Shown: positions 1-10,989, counted from the stretch's first letter. The stretch is DNA of 64,000 bases from Niveispirillum irakense DSM 11586 (GCF_000429645.1 NZ_KE386934.1:496001-560000), one strand, 5' to 3'. Program-made: numbers and translations. The notes: generated from the sequence alone by a model not told the origin.

Positions 1-493
1 CCTTGTGCAAGGCGTCCAGGGACAGGGCGGGACCGGGGGCGATAACGCCACCCAGAAAATCGCCCGCGGCATCGACCACGTCAAACGTGGTGCCAGTGCC
101 GATATCAATCACGATCAATGGCGTGGGATAAGCGGCAACGGCGGAAACCGCGTTGACCACCCGGTCTGCACCGGCCTCACGCGGGTTATCCAGCTTGATC
201 CGGATGCCCAGATCGACATCCGGCGCACCCACACGCATCGGTTCGCAGCCGAAATGTTCTTCCGCCAGTTTAGTCAAAGCGTAAGTCTGGGAAGGCACCA
301 CCGAGGACAGGATGGCATCGGTGATATCGGCCGGGGAAAGCCCCTTCATCCCCATCAGGCTGATCAGCCAGACGGCATATTCATCGGCGGTGCGGCGGCT
401 GTCGGTGGAGATGCGCCAATGGGCCCGCTTCTCCGCCCCATCGAACACGGCGAACACGACATTGGTATTGCCGGCATCAATGGCCAACAGCAT
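1..493 (-). CDS. coaX: Type III pantothenate kinase, C-terminal part cut off by the window edge
   Basis: The visible 164 codons encode the N-terminal two thirds of a CoaX-type pantothenate kinase, which phosphorylates pantothenate in the first step of coenzyme A synthesis in the cytosol. Visible motifs are DAGNTNVVFAVFDG near residue 6 (the ASKHA phosphate-binding loop), GADRVVNA near residue 108 and DIGTGTTFD near residue 130. The family is usually about 255 residues, so about 90 residues lie beyond base 1. The ATG start lies 6 bases after the birA stop, so the two are almost certainly co-transcribed behind nuoN. The nuoN-birA-coaX order is common in alphaproteobacteria. Confidence 0.93.
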   Translation of the reverse strand, partial: MLLAIDAGNTNVVFAVFDGAEKRAHWRISTDSRRTADEYAVWLISLMGMKGLSPADITDAILSSVVPSQTYALTKLAEEHFGCEPMRVGAPDVDLGIRIKLDNPREAGADRVVNAVSAVAAYPTPLIVIDIGTGTTFDVVDAAGDFLGGVIAPGPALSLDALHK

Positions 494-499
494 CGGCCC

Positions 500-1285
500 C
501 TACCCCTCAACACCGAAAAAAATATCACCAGCGGTAACCCGCCGGACAACGCCGCTGCAATCCACCAGCAGCCCCCCGTCCATATCCAGATCAACCAGGG
601 TGCCGGTGAAGGTTTCTGTTGCCAATCGCACCGTTACCGGCCCGCCCACGCCCTGCGCCGCATTCAACCACGCGGCACGGATGGGCGCGAACCCCTGCTC
701 CAGCCACCGCCGGTACCAGATATGGAAATGGCGTGCATAGGATGCCATGACAAGTCGGGCATCAACATCTGGGGTCGCCCCCGCTGTCCGCAGGGACGTT
801 GCGGGATAGGAAGCCTCAACGGGAAATGAGGCAACATTGATGCCGGTGCCCAACACCAGCCAGTCCACCGCCCCGCCGGGCCCAGGTTCGGACTCCAGCA
901 GGATGCCTGATATTTTGGCCCCACCGACCAGAACATCGTTGGGCCATTTCAGGGTCGGACGACCAGGGATCAGCTCCGCAACGGCCTCCGCCACAGCCAG
1001 CGCCGCGACGAAGGAAACGAGCGCCGCCTGAGCCGGTGGCAGGCCGGGCCGCAGCACCAGGGAACAGGCGAGGTTACCTTCCGGGCTGGACCATTCCCGC
1101 CCCCGGCGGCCCCGCCCGGCTGTCTGCCGGTCGGCCCGAACCAATGTTCCTTCCGGCGCGCCCTGGCGGGCCAATTCCTTGGCCTCATCATTGGTGCTGC
1201 CGCAGCTTTCAAGCTCTACCAAATAGAAGAACGCGGGCAGCAGAGCTGCCCGCGTTGCTTCACCATGTTCCTGTGCCGCGGCCAT
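500..1285 (-). CDS. birA: Biotin-[acetyl-CoA-carboxylase] ligase
   Basis: This 261-residue protein attaches biotin to the biotin carboxyl carrier protein of acetyl-CoA carboxylase. It shows the biotinyl-AMP loop GRGRRGREW near residues 57-65, KWPNDVLV near residue 113 and GGAKISGILLE near residue 121 with the conserved Lys. There is no N-terminal helix-turn-helix, so it is a group I ligase without the repressor function of E. coli BirA. The open frame extends 40 codons upstream, but that part is low-complexity Arg/Ser-rich and overlaps nuoN. The ATG at 1285 lies 7 bases after the nuoN stop and fits the family length. Confidence 0.93.
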   Translation of the reverse strand: MAAAQEHGEATRAALLPAFFYLVELESCGSTNDEAKELARQGAPEGTLVRADRQTAGRGRRGREWSSPEGNLACSLVLRPGLPPAQAALVSFVAALAVAEAVAELIPGRPTLKWPNDVLVGGAKISGILLESEPGPGGAVDWLVLGTGINVASFPVEASYPATSLRTAGATPDVDARLVMASYARHFHIWYRRWLEQGFAPIRAAWLNAAQGVGGPVTVRLATETFTGTLVDLDMDGGLLVDCSGVVRRVTAGDIFFGVEG

Positions 1286-1292
1286 GAACCGC

Positions 1293-2741
1293 TCAGCGAA
1301 GGCTGAACAGAGAGGCCGCCGCCGCCGCCGCACCACTGGTGATCGGCGACAGGAAGAAAATATAGACCGGGAAGACGAACAAAGCCGCGGCCGCAACCAC
1401 CACACCCGTCACCGGAGCCGGACGGTCGAGCGTCTCCGTCACATCATCAAAATACATGACCTTGATGACGCGCAGGTAATAGTAGCAGCTGATGCCCGAG
1501 GCGATGACGCCGATGATGGCCAGGATATACAGCTCGGACTGGATGGCCGGCAGGAACACCGCCCACTTGCCCCAGAAGCCCGCCGCCGGCGGCACACCCG
1601 CCAGCGACCACATGAAGATGGCCATGGCGAAGGCCATCATCGGGTGGGTCTTGGACAAGCCTGCCAGATCCGCAACCTCTTCCACCGCGCGGCCATTCTG
1701 ACGCATCGACAGGATGATGGCGAACACACCGACATTCATGGCGAGATAGATCGCCAGATAGATCAGCACGCCGCGCACACCTTCCTGGCTGCCGGCCGAC
1801 AGACCGACCAGCGCATAACCAATATGGCCGATGGAGCTGTAGGCCATCAGACGCTTGATGTTCTTCTGCTGGATGGCGCCAAGAGCACCCACGACCATGG
1901 AGGCCGCCGCGCAGAACCAGATGACCTGCTGCCACTGGGCCAGCATGTCCCCGAACGGACCGACCAGAACCCGGATGAACAGGGTCATGGCCGCCACCTT
2001 CGGCGCCACCGCAAAGAAGGAGGTGACAGAGGTCGGCGCACCTTCATAAACGTCCGGCGTCCACATATGGAACGGAACGGCAGAAATCTTGAAGGCCAAA
2101 CCAGCAGCGACGAACACCATACCGACGACCACGCCCAGCGACGGGCCATTGGCCAGCACTTCGGCCAGACGGTCAAAGCTGATCGTCCCGGCGAAGCCAT
2201 AGACGAGGCTGGAGCCGTACAGCAGCAGACCGGAAGACAGGGCGCCGAGGACGAAGTACTTCAGACCGGCTTCGGACGACTTTGCGGCATCACGCTTGAA
2301 TGCAGCCAGCACGTAAAGCGCCAGCGACTGCAATTCCAGCCCGACATACAGGGCAATCAGGTTATTGGCCGAAACCATCCCCATCATGCCAAGCGTGGCC
2401 AGAACGACCAGCACCGGATATTCGAAGCGGGCAACCCGCTCCTTCTCCAGATAATTGATCGACAGGATAATCGACAGGCCAGAGGCCGTGAGGATCAGCA
2501 GCTTGGCGAAAACCGCGAACGGGTCGGTGACAAACAGGCCGTTGAAAGTGACGGACCGTTCCGCCACCCCTGGACCCGTAACCGCCAGATAGCCGGTGCA
2601 GATCAGCACCGCCACCGCCAGCCAGGAAACCAGACGAAGGGAGCCTTCACCCCGGAAGACGCCGACCAACAACAGCGCCATGGCGGCAACGGCCAGGAAG
2701 ATCTCCGGCAAAGCAGGGATCAGATCGGGAAAGGTTGCCAT
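1293..2741 (-). CDS. nuoN: NADH-quinone oxidoreductase subunit N
   Basis: This is an antiporter-like proton-translocating membrane subunit of respiratory complex I (482 residues, about 14 hydrophobic helices). Family features include the conserved stretch [20 protein letters not shown] in the central proton channel, and [17 protein letters not shown]. It is the last nuo gene, three bases after nuoM stops, with birA following directly. Length is normal and no frameshift is seen. Confidence 0.97.
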   Translation of the reverse strand: MATFPDLIPALPEIFLAVAAMALLLVGVFRGEGSLRLVSWLAVAVLICTGYLAVTGPGVAERSVTFNGLFVTDPFAVFAKLLILTASGLSIILSINYLEKERVARFEYPVLVVLATLGMMGMVSANNLIALYVGLELQSLALYVLAAFKRDAAKSSEAGLKYFVLGALSSGLLLYGSSLVYGFAGTISFDRLAEVLANGPSLGVVVGMVFVAAGLAFKISAVPFHMWTPDVYEGAPTSVTSFFAVAPKVAAMTLFIRVLVGPFGDMLAQWQQVIWFCAAASMVVGALGAIQQKNIKRLMAYSSIGHIGYALVGLSAGSQEGVRGVLIYLAIYLAMNVGVFAIILSMRQNGRAVEEVADLAGLSKTHPMMAFAMAIFMWSLAGVPPAAGFWGKWAVFLPAIQSELYILAIIGVIASGISCYYYLRVIKVMYFDDVTETLDRPAPVTGVVVAAAALFVFPVYIFFLSPITSGAAAAAASLFSLR

Positions 2742-2744
2742 GGC

Positions 2745-4337
2745 TCAGTTCTCGCTCGCCTGATCGGCCACCGGCTGCCCGACATGGGCGGCCGGTACGG
2801 TCTCTTGGGTAACGTGGGCAGTCTGGGTCGGCTGGGCTTCAATCAGCCCGGCCGCCTGCAGGGAAGCCTGATGATCCGCCAGGATCTTCTCCAGCGTCGG
2901 GTTATAGACATTCTGGAAGCTGGCCGGATAGACGCCCATGATGATCACAATGGCGACCAGCGGGGCGAACAGGGTTACTTCACGCCAGTTCAGATCCTGC
3001 ATCGCCTTCACTTCCGGCTTGTCCAGCTTGCCGAAGAACAGCTTGCGGAACAGCAGCAGCATATAGGCGGCACCCAGGACCAGACCGGTGGCAGCGAACA
3101 GACCGACCCAGGTATTAGCCTGGAAGGCCCCCAGCATGGTCAGGAATTCACCGACGAAACCGGAAGTGCCCGGCAGGCCGACAGAGGCGAACATGAAGAT
3201 GGCGAACACCACCGCATAGCGCGGCATGTTCTTGGCCATGCCGCCATAAGCAGCCATCTCGCGGGTATGCAGACGGTTATACGCAACGCCGATGCACAGG
3301 AAGAGCGCGGCCGACACGAAAGTGTGGCTGAGCATCTGGAACATTGCCCCGTCCAGACCCTGCTGGTTCATGGTGAAGATGCCCATGGACACGTAACCCA
3401 TATGGGCCACGGAGCTGTAGGCGATCATCTTCTTCATGTCGGTCTGCGCCAACGCCACCAGGGAGGTGTAGATGATGGCGCCGATCGACATCACGAACAC
3501 CAGATCCTGGAAGTAGAAGCTGGCTTCCGGCAGCATCTGGATATTGGCGCGGATCAAGCCATAACCACCCATCTTCAGCATCACGCCGGCCAGCATGACC
3601 GAACCAGCGGTCGGCGCTTCCACGTGGGCGAACGGCAGCCAGGTATGGGCCGGCCAGATCGGCGTCTTCACCGCGAAGGCGATGAAGAAGGCGAGCCACA
3701 GCCAGATCTGCATGTTGCCGGGGAAATTGAAGTCCACCAGCACCCGCATATCCATGGTCCCGGCCGTCAGATACATGGCCAGGATGGCCAGCAGCATCAG
3801 CACCGAACCCACGAAGGTGTAGATGAAGAACTTGTAGGAGGCATAGACACGGTTGGGGCCGCCCCAGACACCGATCAGCAGGAACATCGGCAGCAGCACC
3901 CCTTCGAAGAAGAAGTAGAACAACACGAAGTCCAGCGCGGTGAACATGCCGATCAGCATGGTCTCCAGGACCAGCAGCGCGATCATGAATTCCTTGACGC
4001 GCTTTTCAACCGCATCCCAGGAGGCCATGACGCAGATCGGCGTCAGCAGGGTAGAGGCCAGGACGAACCAGACCGAAACACCATCCACGCCCTTGATATA
4101 GGCGATGTTGAAGGCCGGCAGCCAAGCCACCTCCTCCACCATCTGGAAGCCGGGGTTGGACGGGTCAAAACCGGTCAGGATGAACAGCGAAACGATAAAG
4201 GTGATGATCGACGTCCACAGCGCCACACTCTTGGCGTTGCGCGCGACATTCTGCTCTTCCCCACGGATGAGGAAGATGAACAGCGCGCCGACAAGGGGCA
4301 GGAACGTCGTCAGCGAAAGGATCGGCACATCGGCCAT
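2745..4337 (-). CDS. nuoM: NADH-quinone oxidoreductase subunit M
   Basis: This 530-residue, multi-helix antiporter-like subunit belongs to the complex I membrane arm. Conserved stretches are the LPFAHVEAPTAGSVMLAGV region and KKMIAYSSVAHMGYVSMGI, the discontinuous-helix segments of the Mrp/Nuo family. The C-terminus carries about 40 extra polar, Gln/Ala-rich residues after the last helix, a variable tail in this family. It lies between nuoL (18-base gap) and nuoN (3-base gap). Confidence 0.97.
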   Translation of the reverse strand: MADVPILSLTTFLPLVGALFIFLIRGEEQNVARNAKSVALWTSIITFIVSLFILTGFDPSNPGFQMVEEVAWLPAFNIAYIKGVDGVSVWFVLASTLLTPICVMASWDAVEKRVKEFMIALLVLETMLIGMFTALDFVLFYFFFEGVLLPMFLLIGVWGGPNRVYASYKFFIYTFVGSVLMLLAILAMYLTAGTMDMRVLVDFNFPGNMQIWLWLAFFIAFAVKTPIWPAHTWLPFAHVEAPTAGSVMLAGVMLKMGGYGLIRANIQMLPEASFYFQDLVFVMSIGAIIYTSLVALAQTDMKKMIAYSSVAHMGYVSMGIFTMNQQGLDGAMFQMLSHTFVSAALFLCIGVAYNRLHTREMAAYGGMAKNMPRYAVVFAIFMFASVGLPGTSGFVGEFLTMLGAFQANTWVGLFAATGLVLGAAYMLLLFRKLFFGKLDKPEVKAMQDLNWREVTLFAPLVAIVIIMGVYPASFQNVYNPTLEKILADHQASLQAAGLIEAQPTQTAHVTQETVPAAHVGQPVADQASEN

Positions 4338-4355
4338 TTCGAAAGACTCCCTACC

Positions 4356-6293
4356 TCAGCGCGCCAGGAAGAACCAGCCGGCCAACGCGACCACGCCGAT
4401 CACCATCACAAAAGCATAGTGGTACACGTAACCCGACTGGACGCGGCTGGTGATGGCCGACAGGCCACGGGTCACCTTGGCCGCCCCATCGGGGCCCAGA
4501 CCGTCGATGATCGCCACGTCGCCCACCTTCCACAGACCGAAGCCAAGCTTTATGGCCGGACGGACGAACAGGGCATTGTACAGCTCATCGAACATGTACT
4601 TACGGAACACGAAAGCGTGGATCGCTTTGAAGGTGCCAACAAAGGCGCCCGGCAGGCTCGGCACAAACATGTAGAACACATAGGCCAGCGCGATACCCGC
4701 CAGACCCGCCACCAGCGGGGCATAGGGCACCCAGCCCGGCACATGATGGGCCGCCTCGATAATCGTGCCATGCTCACCGGACAGCATGAAGACGCTGCCG
4801 GACCAGAACTCGTTCATCGAATGGCCGACGAACCAATCCTTGGCCACGATACCGGCCAGCACCGCACCCACGGCCAGCACGAACAGCGGCAGCAGCATGA
4901 CCATCGGGCTTTCATGCACATGCGCCATCACCTTCTCAGAAGCGCGCGGCTTGCCGTGGAAGGTCATGATCAGCAGACGCCAGCTATAGAAGGCGGTCAT
5001 GAAGGCAGCGGCGATACCCATCCAGAAGGCGAAGGTACCGATGCCGGTATGCTTGGCGAAGGCCACTTCCAGGATCATGTCCTTGGAATAGAAGCCGGCG
5101 AAGATCGGGATACCGGCCAGTGCCAGATTACCAATCCACATCATCGCGTAGGTGACGGGGATCTGCTTCCAGATGCCGCCCATGTTGCGCATGTCCTGTT
5201 CATCGGACATGGCATGGATCACCGAGCCGGCGCCGAGGAACAGCAGCGCCTTGAAGAAGGCGTGGGTCATCAGGTGGAACACGGCCGCCGGGTAGGCACC
5301 GACACCGATGGCGAAGAACATGTAGCCAAGCTGGCTCATCGTCGAATAGGCGATGACGCGCTTGATGTCGAACTGGGTCAGGCCAATGGTCGCCGCAACG
5401 AAAGCCGTCAGCGCACCCAGCACCGTTACCACTTCCAAGGCGACCGGAGCATATTCGAACACCGGGCTCATGCGGGACAGCATGAACACGCCGGCGGTCA
5501 CCATGGTGGCCGCATGGATCAGCGCCGACACCGGGGTCGGGCCTTCCATGGCGTCCGGCAGCCAGGTGTGCAGGCCCAACTGGGCCGACTTGCCCATGGC
5601 GCCGATGAACAGCAGCAGGCAGGCGCAGGTCAGTGCATGGACCTGGAAGCCCAGGAAGTGGAAGGTGGCATCGGCCTTGGAAGCGGCCTGATCGAAGATC
5701 GCGTCGAACTGCACCGTGCCGAAGATGACGAAGATCGCCATGATACCCAGCGCGAAGCCGAAATCGCCGACGCGGTTGACCAGGAACGCCTTCATGGAAG
5801 CGTCGTTGGCACTCTTCTTCTCGTACCAGAAATTGATCAGCAGGTAGGAGGCAACGCCCACACCTTCCCAGCCGAAGAACATCTGCAGCAGGTTATCCGC
5901 CGTCACCAGCATGAGCATCATGAAGGTGAAGAGCGAGAGGTACGACATGAAGCGTGCCCGGCTCGGATCATGGCTCATATAGCCAACCGAGTAGACATGC
6001 ACCATCGAGGAGACACCATTCACCACCACCAGCATGACGGCGGTGAGCGTGTCGATCCGCAGCGACCACGACACTTCGAAGGTGCCGCTATCGATCCAGG
6101 TGAAAAGATTGATGGTCCGCGCGGCCTCGGGGCCGCCGAAGCCGACCTCAATGAACAGCAGAACCGACAGCACAGCGGCGGTCAGGACACCGAGACAAGT
6201 GACGATCTGGGCCCCCCGGTCGCCGATCAGGCGCCCGAAGAACCCGGCGATGAAGGAGCCCAACAGGGGCAGGAAGATGGCAGCGATTTCCAT
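4356..6293 (-). CDS. nuoL: NADH-quinone oxidoreductase subunit L
   Basis: This 645-residue protein is the largest membrane-arm subunit of complex I; its C-terminal lateral helix spans the proton-pumping modules. It contains FFGWEGVGVASYLLINFW near residue 140, LPDAMEGPTPVSALIHAATM near residue 245 and IAYSTMSQLGYMFFAIG near residue 320, all diagnostic of NuoL. It starts 10 bases after nuoK stops, in the usual K-L-M-N order. Confidence 0.98.
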   Translation of the reverse strand: MEIAAIFLPLLGSFIAGFFGRLIGDRGAQIVTCLGVLTAAVLSVLLFIEVGFGGPEAARTINLFTWIDSGTFEVSWSLRIDTLTAVMLVVVNGVSSMVHVYSVGYMSHDPSRARFMSYLSLFTFMMLMLVTADNLLQMFFGWEGVGVASYLLINFWYEKKSANDASMKAFLVNRVGDFGFALGIMAIFVIFGTVQFDAIFDQAASKADATFHFLGFQVHALTCACLLLFIGAMGKSAQLGLHTWLPDAMEGPTPVSALIHAATMVTAGVFMLSRMSPVFEYAPVALEVVTVLGALTAFVAATIGLTQFDIKRVIAYSTMSQLGYMFFAIGVGAYPAAVFHLMTHAFFKALLFLGAGSVIHAMSDEQDMRNMGGIWKQIPVTYAMMWIGNLALAGIPIFAGFYSKDMILEVAFAKHTGIGTFAFWMGIAAAFMTAFYSWRLLIMTFHGKPRASEKVMAHVHESPMVMLLPLFVLAVGAVLAGIVAKDWFVGHSMNEFWSGSVFMLSGEHGTIIEAAHHVPGWVPYAPLVAGLAGIALAYVFYMFVPSLPGAFVGTFKAIHAFVFRKYMFDELYNALFVRPAIKLGFGLWKVGDVAIIDGLGPDGAAKVTRGLSAITSRVQSGYVYHYAFVMVIGVVALAGWFFLAR

Positions 6294-6303
6294 GATGCCC
6301 GCC

Positions 6304-6615
6304 TCAACCCTTCATCATGTTGATGTCTTCAACCGCGATCGTGCCGCGGTTGCGGAAATAGACCACCAGGATCGCCAGACCGATCGCCGCCTCCGCGGCG
6401 GCCACGGTCAGGATGAACATGGTGAAAATCTGCCCGACCAGGTCATTGAGATAGACCGAGAAGGCCACCAGATTGATGTTGACGGCCAAGAGGATCATCT
6501 CGACCGACATCAGGATGATGATGACGTTCTTCCGGTTCAGGAAGATGCCGAACACGCCGATGGTGAACAGCACCGCCGACAGGATCAGGTAATGCGAAAG
6601 TCCGACTTCCAACAT
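6304..6615 (-). CDS. nuoK: NADH-quinone oxidoreductase subunit K
   Basis: This is a small three-helix membrane subunit of complex I (103 residues). The acidic residues in [13 protein letters not shown] and [13 protein letters not shown] are the conserved glutamates of the quinone-side proton path. The start codon is two bases after the nuoJ stop, so translation is probably coupled. Confidence 0.97.
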   Translation of the reverse strand: MLEVGLSHYLILSAVLFTIGVFGIFLNRKNVIIILMSVEMILLAVNINLVAFSVYLNDLVGQIFTMFILTVAAAEAAIGLAILVVYFRNRGTIAVEDINMMKG

Positions 6616-6617
6616 GA

Positions 6618-7226
6618 TCAGACGCCCCCCCGCGTCGGAACCTTACGCAGAGCGACAACTTCGTCGCGCTTGCGGTCAAGCTGCTGGCCGATCTGCTGGC
6701 GGCGGACACCCTTGCGCGACCGCAGGGTCAGCACGATGGCGCCGATCATCGCGACCAGCAGGATCAGGCCGGAAGCCTGGAAGGCGTAAACGTAATCGGT
6801 GTAGAGGATATGGCCGATGGCCTGGGTATTGGTGAGTTCCGACGCCGGCGGGATGGCGCTGGCGGAACCGGCAGCCTCAATCGGGCCCACCAGTTGCGTA
6901 GCGGCCAGGAAGCCCAGCTCGACGATCAGGATGGCACCCACCACCAGACCAACCGGGAGATAGCGCAGGAAACCCTGCCGCAATTCCTGGAAGTTGATGT
7001 CGAGCATCATCACGACGAAGAGGAACAGCACCGCGACCGCGCCGACATAGACGATGACCAGGATCATCGCCACGAATTCAGCCCCGATCAGGACGAACAG
7101 AGCCGCAGCACTGAAAAAGGCCAGGATCAGGAACAACACCGAGTGAACGGGGTTCTTGGCGGTGATGACCCGCACGGCCGAAGCCAGCAGGATCGCGGCG
7201 AACACGAAGAATGCGATATTCACCAT
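6618..7226 (-). CDS. nuoJ: NADH-quinone oxidoreductase subunit J
   Basis: This 202-residue membrane subunit of complex I has five predicted helices, with the conserved [18 protein letters not shown] segment near residue 60. The open frame reaches back to 7328, but those 34 residues are Arg-rich and unlike the family. The ATG at 7226 begins directly with the first hydrophobic helix. The C-terminus is a short basic tail. It lies 108 bases after nuoI, the widest gap inside the operon. Confidence 0.96.
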   Translation of the reverse strand: MVNIAFFVFAAILLASAVRVITAKNPVHSVLFLILAFFSAAALFVLIGAEFVAMILVIVYVGAVAVLFLFVVMMLDINFQELRQGFLRYLPVGLVVGAILIVELGFLAATQLVGPIEAAGSASAIPPASELTNTQAIGHILYTDYVYAFQASGLILLVAMIGAIVLTLRSRKGVRRQQIGQQLDRKRDEVVALRKVPTRGGV

Positions 7227-7334
7227 GGTTACGCCGCCTCCGGCGCGGGTCGATTGCTGAAACAGGTCACGGAGGATACTCCGGGCGAAGGGCAGGCGGA
7301 CGGTCCGGCGGGATCGCCGGAACGCCAACGGTTT

Positions 7335-7823
7335 TTATCGGTACGGCGCATCTGCCGCAAGGTTGGCCGCGATCTGGGCTTCCCAGCGGTCCCCGTTCGC
7401 CAGCAGCTTGTCCTTGTTATAGAACAGCTCCTCGCGGGTTTCCGTCGCGAATTCCAGGTTCGGCCCCTCGACGATGGCATCGACCGGGCAGGCCTCCTGG
7501 CACAGACCGCAATAGATGCACTTCGTCATGTCGATGTCGTACCGCGTGGTCCGGCGGCTGCCATCCTCACGCGGTTCGGCCTCGATGGTGATGGCCAGGG
7601 CCGGGCAGATCGCTTCGCACAGCTTGCAGGCAATGCAGCGTTCTTCGCCGTTGGGATAACGGCGCAGCGCATGTTCACCGCGGAAGCGCGGGCTGATCGG
7701 CCCGCGCTCATACGGATAGTTGATGGTCGCACGTGGGCGGAACATGTAGCTGAACGTCAGCGCCATGCCCTTCACAAGCTCCACCAGGAACAGGCCGCGC
7801 GCGGTACGGTCGAGCAGGGCCAT
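7335..7823 (-). CDS. nuoI: NADH-quinone oxidoreductase subunit I, 2x[4Fe-4S] ferredoxin
   Basis: This peripheral-arm subunit carries clusters N6a and N6b, which pass electrons from NuoG to NuoB. Two classical CxxCxxCxxxC motifs are complete: Cys63, 66, 69, 73 and Cys102, 105, 108, 112. The 162-residue length is typical. The N-terminal 30 residues are amphipathic and contact the membrane arm in known structures. Confidence 0.97.
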   Translation of the reverse strand: MALLDRTARGLFLVELVKGMALTFSYMFRPRATINYPYERGPISPRFRGEHALRRYPNGEERCIACKLCEAICPALAITIEAEPREDGSRRTTRYDIDMTKCIYCGLCQEACPVDAIVEGPNLEFATETREELFYNKDKLLANGDRWEAQIAANLAADAPYR

Positions 7824-7875
7824 CGGTCACCTCCATCACCGGGTGGGGCATTCCCCCACCCGCTTCCCCAAAAAA

Positions 7876-8895
7876 TCAGTTCGGCAGCAGATCGAAATAG
7901 ACGAGCACACCGGCGGTCAGGACGACCCAGATCAACGAGAACGGCAGGAACACCTTCCAGCCCAGGCGCATCAGCTGGTCATAACGGTAACGCGGCAGCG
8001 TCGCACGCACCCAGATGAAGCAGAACAGGCAGAAGCAGATTTTGAAGATGAACCAGAGCGGCCCGGGGATCCAGTTGAGCGGCGCAATATCCAGCGGCGG
8101 CAGCCAGCCACCGAGGAACAGCACGCTGGTCATCGCGCTCATCAGGATCATGTTGATATATTCGCCCAGGAAGAACAGGGCGAAGGTCATCGACGAATAT
8201 TCAACGTTGAAGCCGCCGGACAGTTCGGACTCACCTTCCGGCAAGTCGAACGGCGCACGGTTGGTCTCCGCCAGCGCCGAGATGAAGAAGATGATGAACA
8301 TCGGGAACAGCGGGATGAAGAACCAGACGGTCTTCTGCGCTTCCACAATCTTCGACAGGTTCAACGATCCGACGCAGAGCAGCACGGTGATGATCACAAG
8401 GCCGATGGAGACCTCATAGGACACCATCTGCGCCGCGGCACGCAAACCACCCAGGAAGGCGTATTTCGAGTTCGACGCCCAGCCCGCCATGATGATGCCA
8501 TAGACACCCAGCGAACTGATGGCGAAGAGGTAGAGGACGCCGACATTGATATCCGCCAGCACCAGACCGGCCCCGAACGGGATCACCGCCCAGGCGACCA
8601 GCGCCAGAAGGAAGGTGAGCATCGGCGCCGCGACGAAGACCACCCGGTTGGCACCGGCCGGAATGACCGTTTCCTTGCCAAGCAGCTTCAAACCGTCAGC
8701 AAACGGCTGCAGCAGACCGAAGGGACCGACCATGGCCGGTCCCTGGCGAAGCTGCATCGCCGCCATCACCTTGCGCTCGAAATAGGTCAGCATGGCCATG
8801 CCGATCAGCAGCGGCACGGCGATAACCAGGATCGATGCGACGATCCGGATAATCAGCGGCAACTGATCCCACAGTTGGGCCAAAGTCTCGAACAT
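7876..8895 (-). CDS. nuoH: NADH-quinone oxidoreductase subunit H
   Basis: This 339-residue membrane subunit forms the quinone channel at the junction of the two arms of complex I. Diagnostic stretches are [19 protein letters not shown] near residue 40 and [19 protein letters not shown] near residue 210, which carries the conserved acidic quinone-site loop. The start is 6 bases after the nuoG stop. Confidence 0.98.
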   Translation of the reverse strand: MFETLAQLWDQLPLIIRIVASILVIAVPLLIGMAMLTYFERKVMAAMQLRQGPAMVGPFGLLQPFADGLKLLGKETVIPAGANRVVFVAAPMLTFLLALVAWAVIPFGAGLVLADINVGVLYLFAISSLGVYGIIMAGWASNSKYAFLGGLRAAAQMVSYEVSIGLVIITVLLCVGSLNLSKIVEAQKTVWFFIPLFPMFIIFFISALAETNRAPFDLPEGESELSGGFNVEYSSMTFALFFLGEYINMILMSAMTSVLFLGGWLPPLDIAPLNWIPGPLWFIFKICFCLFCFIWVRATLPRYRYDQLMRLGWKVFLPFSLIWVVLTAGVLVYFDLLPN

Positions 8896-8901
8896 CGTCG
8901 C

Positions 8902-10968
8902 TTACTCCGCAGCGGCGGCCGGCAGAGCCGGCTTCAGGAAGGCTTCCGTACATTGCGCCATCGTCTGCGACGCGCGGCTGATCGGATCGGTCATGTAGAA
9001 ATTTTCGATCGGCGAGGCGAAATGCGCATCGGCAACGGTACCAGCCTGACCGAACGGCCCCCACACGGCCGGAACCAGACGGTCCAGCGTCGCAAAGACC
9101 GGGTTCGCCTGTGCCATGCGCTGACGCAACTGGCCCAGCGTGTCATAGCCCAGGGCCTGGCCCAGTTCCCCGGACAGCGCGCGCAGGATCTTCCAATCCT
9201 CGCGCGCCTCACCCAGCGGGAAGGTGGCGAAGCGGGCATGCTGCACACGGCCTTCGGTATTGACGTAGGTGGCGTTCTTTTCCGTGTAGGCGGCACCCGG
9301 CAGGATCACATCGGCGCGATGCGCGCCACGGTCACCATGGTGGCCCTGATAGATCACGAAGGCCTTGCCCAGCTTGGCACCGTCGATCTCGTCAGCACCC
9401 AGCAGATAGACCGCCTCGATCTCACCGGACTGCGCACCGGCCAGGATACCGGCCAGATCGCGACCACCGGGACCCGGCAGGAAGCCGGCATCCAGCGCAC
9501 CCACACGGCCAGCGGCCAGATGCAGCACGTTGAAACCGTTCCAGTCCTCGCGCACGGCCCCAACAGTCTCGGCAATGGCACGGGCGGCTGCCTGAACGGC
9601 CAACCCATCGCCACGGCGCAGCGCCCCGGCACCCAGGATGATCAGCGGGTTCTTGGCGGCCTTCAGCGTTTCCACAAAGGGGTGGGAACCATCGGCCAGG
9701 GCCGACAGAACCGAACCGCTATTGCCCAGGAATTGCGTCGGGTAGGTCAGGTCGAAATTCTGGCCGACGACGGCAACCTTCTTCAGCTTGCCGGTCAGGT
9801 AGGTCTTGCGGATGCGGGCATTGACCAGCGGGGCTTCCCAACGCGGGTTGGTGCCGATCAGCAGCACGACATCGGCATTCTCAATCCCGGCAATGCCGCT
9901 ATTGAAAATGTAACCGGCGCGGTTGCTGGTATCGAACTGCGCGCCATCCTGGCGGCAATCCATGTTCGCCGAACCCAACCCGGTCAGCAGATCCTTCAGT
10001 GCCACGACGCTTTCGACATCGACCAGATCACCGGTGATCCCGGCAATCTTATTCCCCGGCACATTGGCCAGACGGGTCTTGATGGCGGCAAACGCCTCAG
10101 CCCAGGTGGCCGGCTTCAGCTTGCCATCGGCGCCACGCACATAGGGACGGTCCAGGCGCTGACGCTTCAAGCCGTCGATGGCATAGCGCGTCTTGTCGCT
10201 GATCCATTCCTCGTTCACATCCTCGTGCAGGCGCGGCAGAACACGCAGCACTTCGCCACCACGGGCATCGACGCGAATGTTGGAGCCAACGGCATCCATC
10301 ACATCAATGCTCTCGGTCTTGCGCAACTCCCAGGGGCGCGCATTGTAGGCGTAGGGCTTGGAGGTCAGCGCGCCGACAGGGCATACATCAACCAGATTGC
10401 CCGACAATTCGGAATTCACGCCGGCTTCCAGGGCCGGGGTGATTTCCAGATGCTCGCCACGGGCCAAGCCGCCCAGGGCCGGCACGCCGGCAATCTCATC
10501 CACGAAGCGGATGCAGCGGGTGCACTGGATGCAGCGGGTCATATAGGTCCGGATCAGCGGCCCCATATATTTGTCCGTCACCGCCCGCTTGTTCTCCTCA
10601 TACCGGCCACGGTCATAGCCATAGGAGACAGCCTGGTCCTGAAGATCACACTCACCGCCCTGGTCGCAGATCGGGCAATCCAGCGGGTGGTTGATCAGCA
10701 GGAATTCCATCACGCCCTTGCGGGCCTTATGGACAGTATCGGTATTGGTCTTGACGACCATCCCCTCGCCCGCTGGCATGGCGCAGGACGCCACCGGCTT
10801 CGGGCTGCGCTCCACCTCGACGAGGCACATGCGGCAGTTGGCGGGAACAGACAGGCGCTCATGGTAGCAGAAGCGCGGCACCTCGATGCCGAGCTGCTCG
10901 CACGCCTGAAGCACGGAGGTGCCGGGGGCGACTTCGACCTCGATACCGTCGATTGTAAGCTTGGGCAT
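8902..10968 (-). CDS. nuoG: NADH-quinone oxidoreductase subunit G
   Basis: This 688-residue iron-sulfur subunit of the complex I peripheral arm has an N-terminal [2Fe-2S] domain (CYHERLSVPANCRMCLVEVE around residues 34-53), the HxxxCxxC..C site around CPICDQGGECDLQ near residue 98 and a [4Fe-4S] set CIQCTRC near residue 143. The rest is a molybdopterin-oxidoreductase-like fold without cofactor-binding residues, as in all NuoG. It is shorter than the E. coli protein and of typical alphaproteobacterial/mitochondrial length. Confidence 0.97.
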   Translation of the reverse strand: MPKLTIDGIEVEVAPGTSVLQACEQLGIEVPRFCYHERLSVPANCRMCLVEVERSPKPVASCAMPAGEGMVVKTNTDTVHKARKGVMEFLLINHPLDCPICDQGGECDLQDQAVSYGYDRGRYEENKRAVTDKYMGPLIRTYMTRCIQCTRCIRFVDEIAGVPALGGLARGEHLEITPALEAGVNSELSGNLVDVCPVGALTSKPYAYNARPWELRKTESIDVMDAVGSNIRVDARGGEVLRVLPRLHEDVNEEWISDKTRYAIDGLKRQRLDRPYVRGADGKLKPATWAEAFAAIKTRLANVPGNKIAGITGDLVDVESVVALKDLLTGLGSANMDCRQDGAQFDTSNRAGYIFNSGIAGIENADVVLLIGTNPRWEAPLVNARIRKTYLTGKLKKVAVVGQNFDLTYPTQFLGNSGSVLSALADGSHPFVETLKAAKNPLIILGAGALRRGDGLAVQAAARAIAETVGAVREDWNGFNVLHLAAGRVGALDAGFLPGPGGRDLAGILAGAQSGEIEAVYLLGADEIDGAKLGKAFVIYQGHHGDRGAHRADVILPGAAYTEKNATYVNTEGRVQHARFATFPLGEAREDWKILRALSGELGQALGYDTLGQLRQRMAQANPVFATLDRLVPAVWGPFGQAGTVADAHFASPIENFYMTDPISRASQTMAQCTEAFLKPALPAAAAE

Positions 10969-10989
10969 GGTATCCTCTCGAGGCCCCCG

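Noticed and set aside
1284-6323. A 1679-codon open frame antisense to nuoN, nuoM and nuoL.
   Set aside because: It is a shadow of the strong codon bias of the three real genes. Its composition (Gln, His, Arg, Asp-rich) is typical of antisense reading of hydrophobic genes and it has no domain-like pattern.
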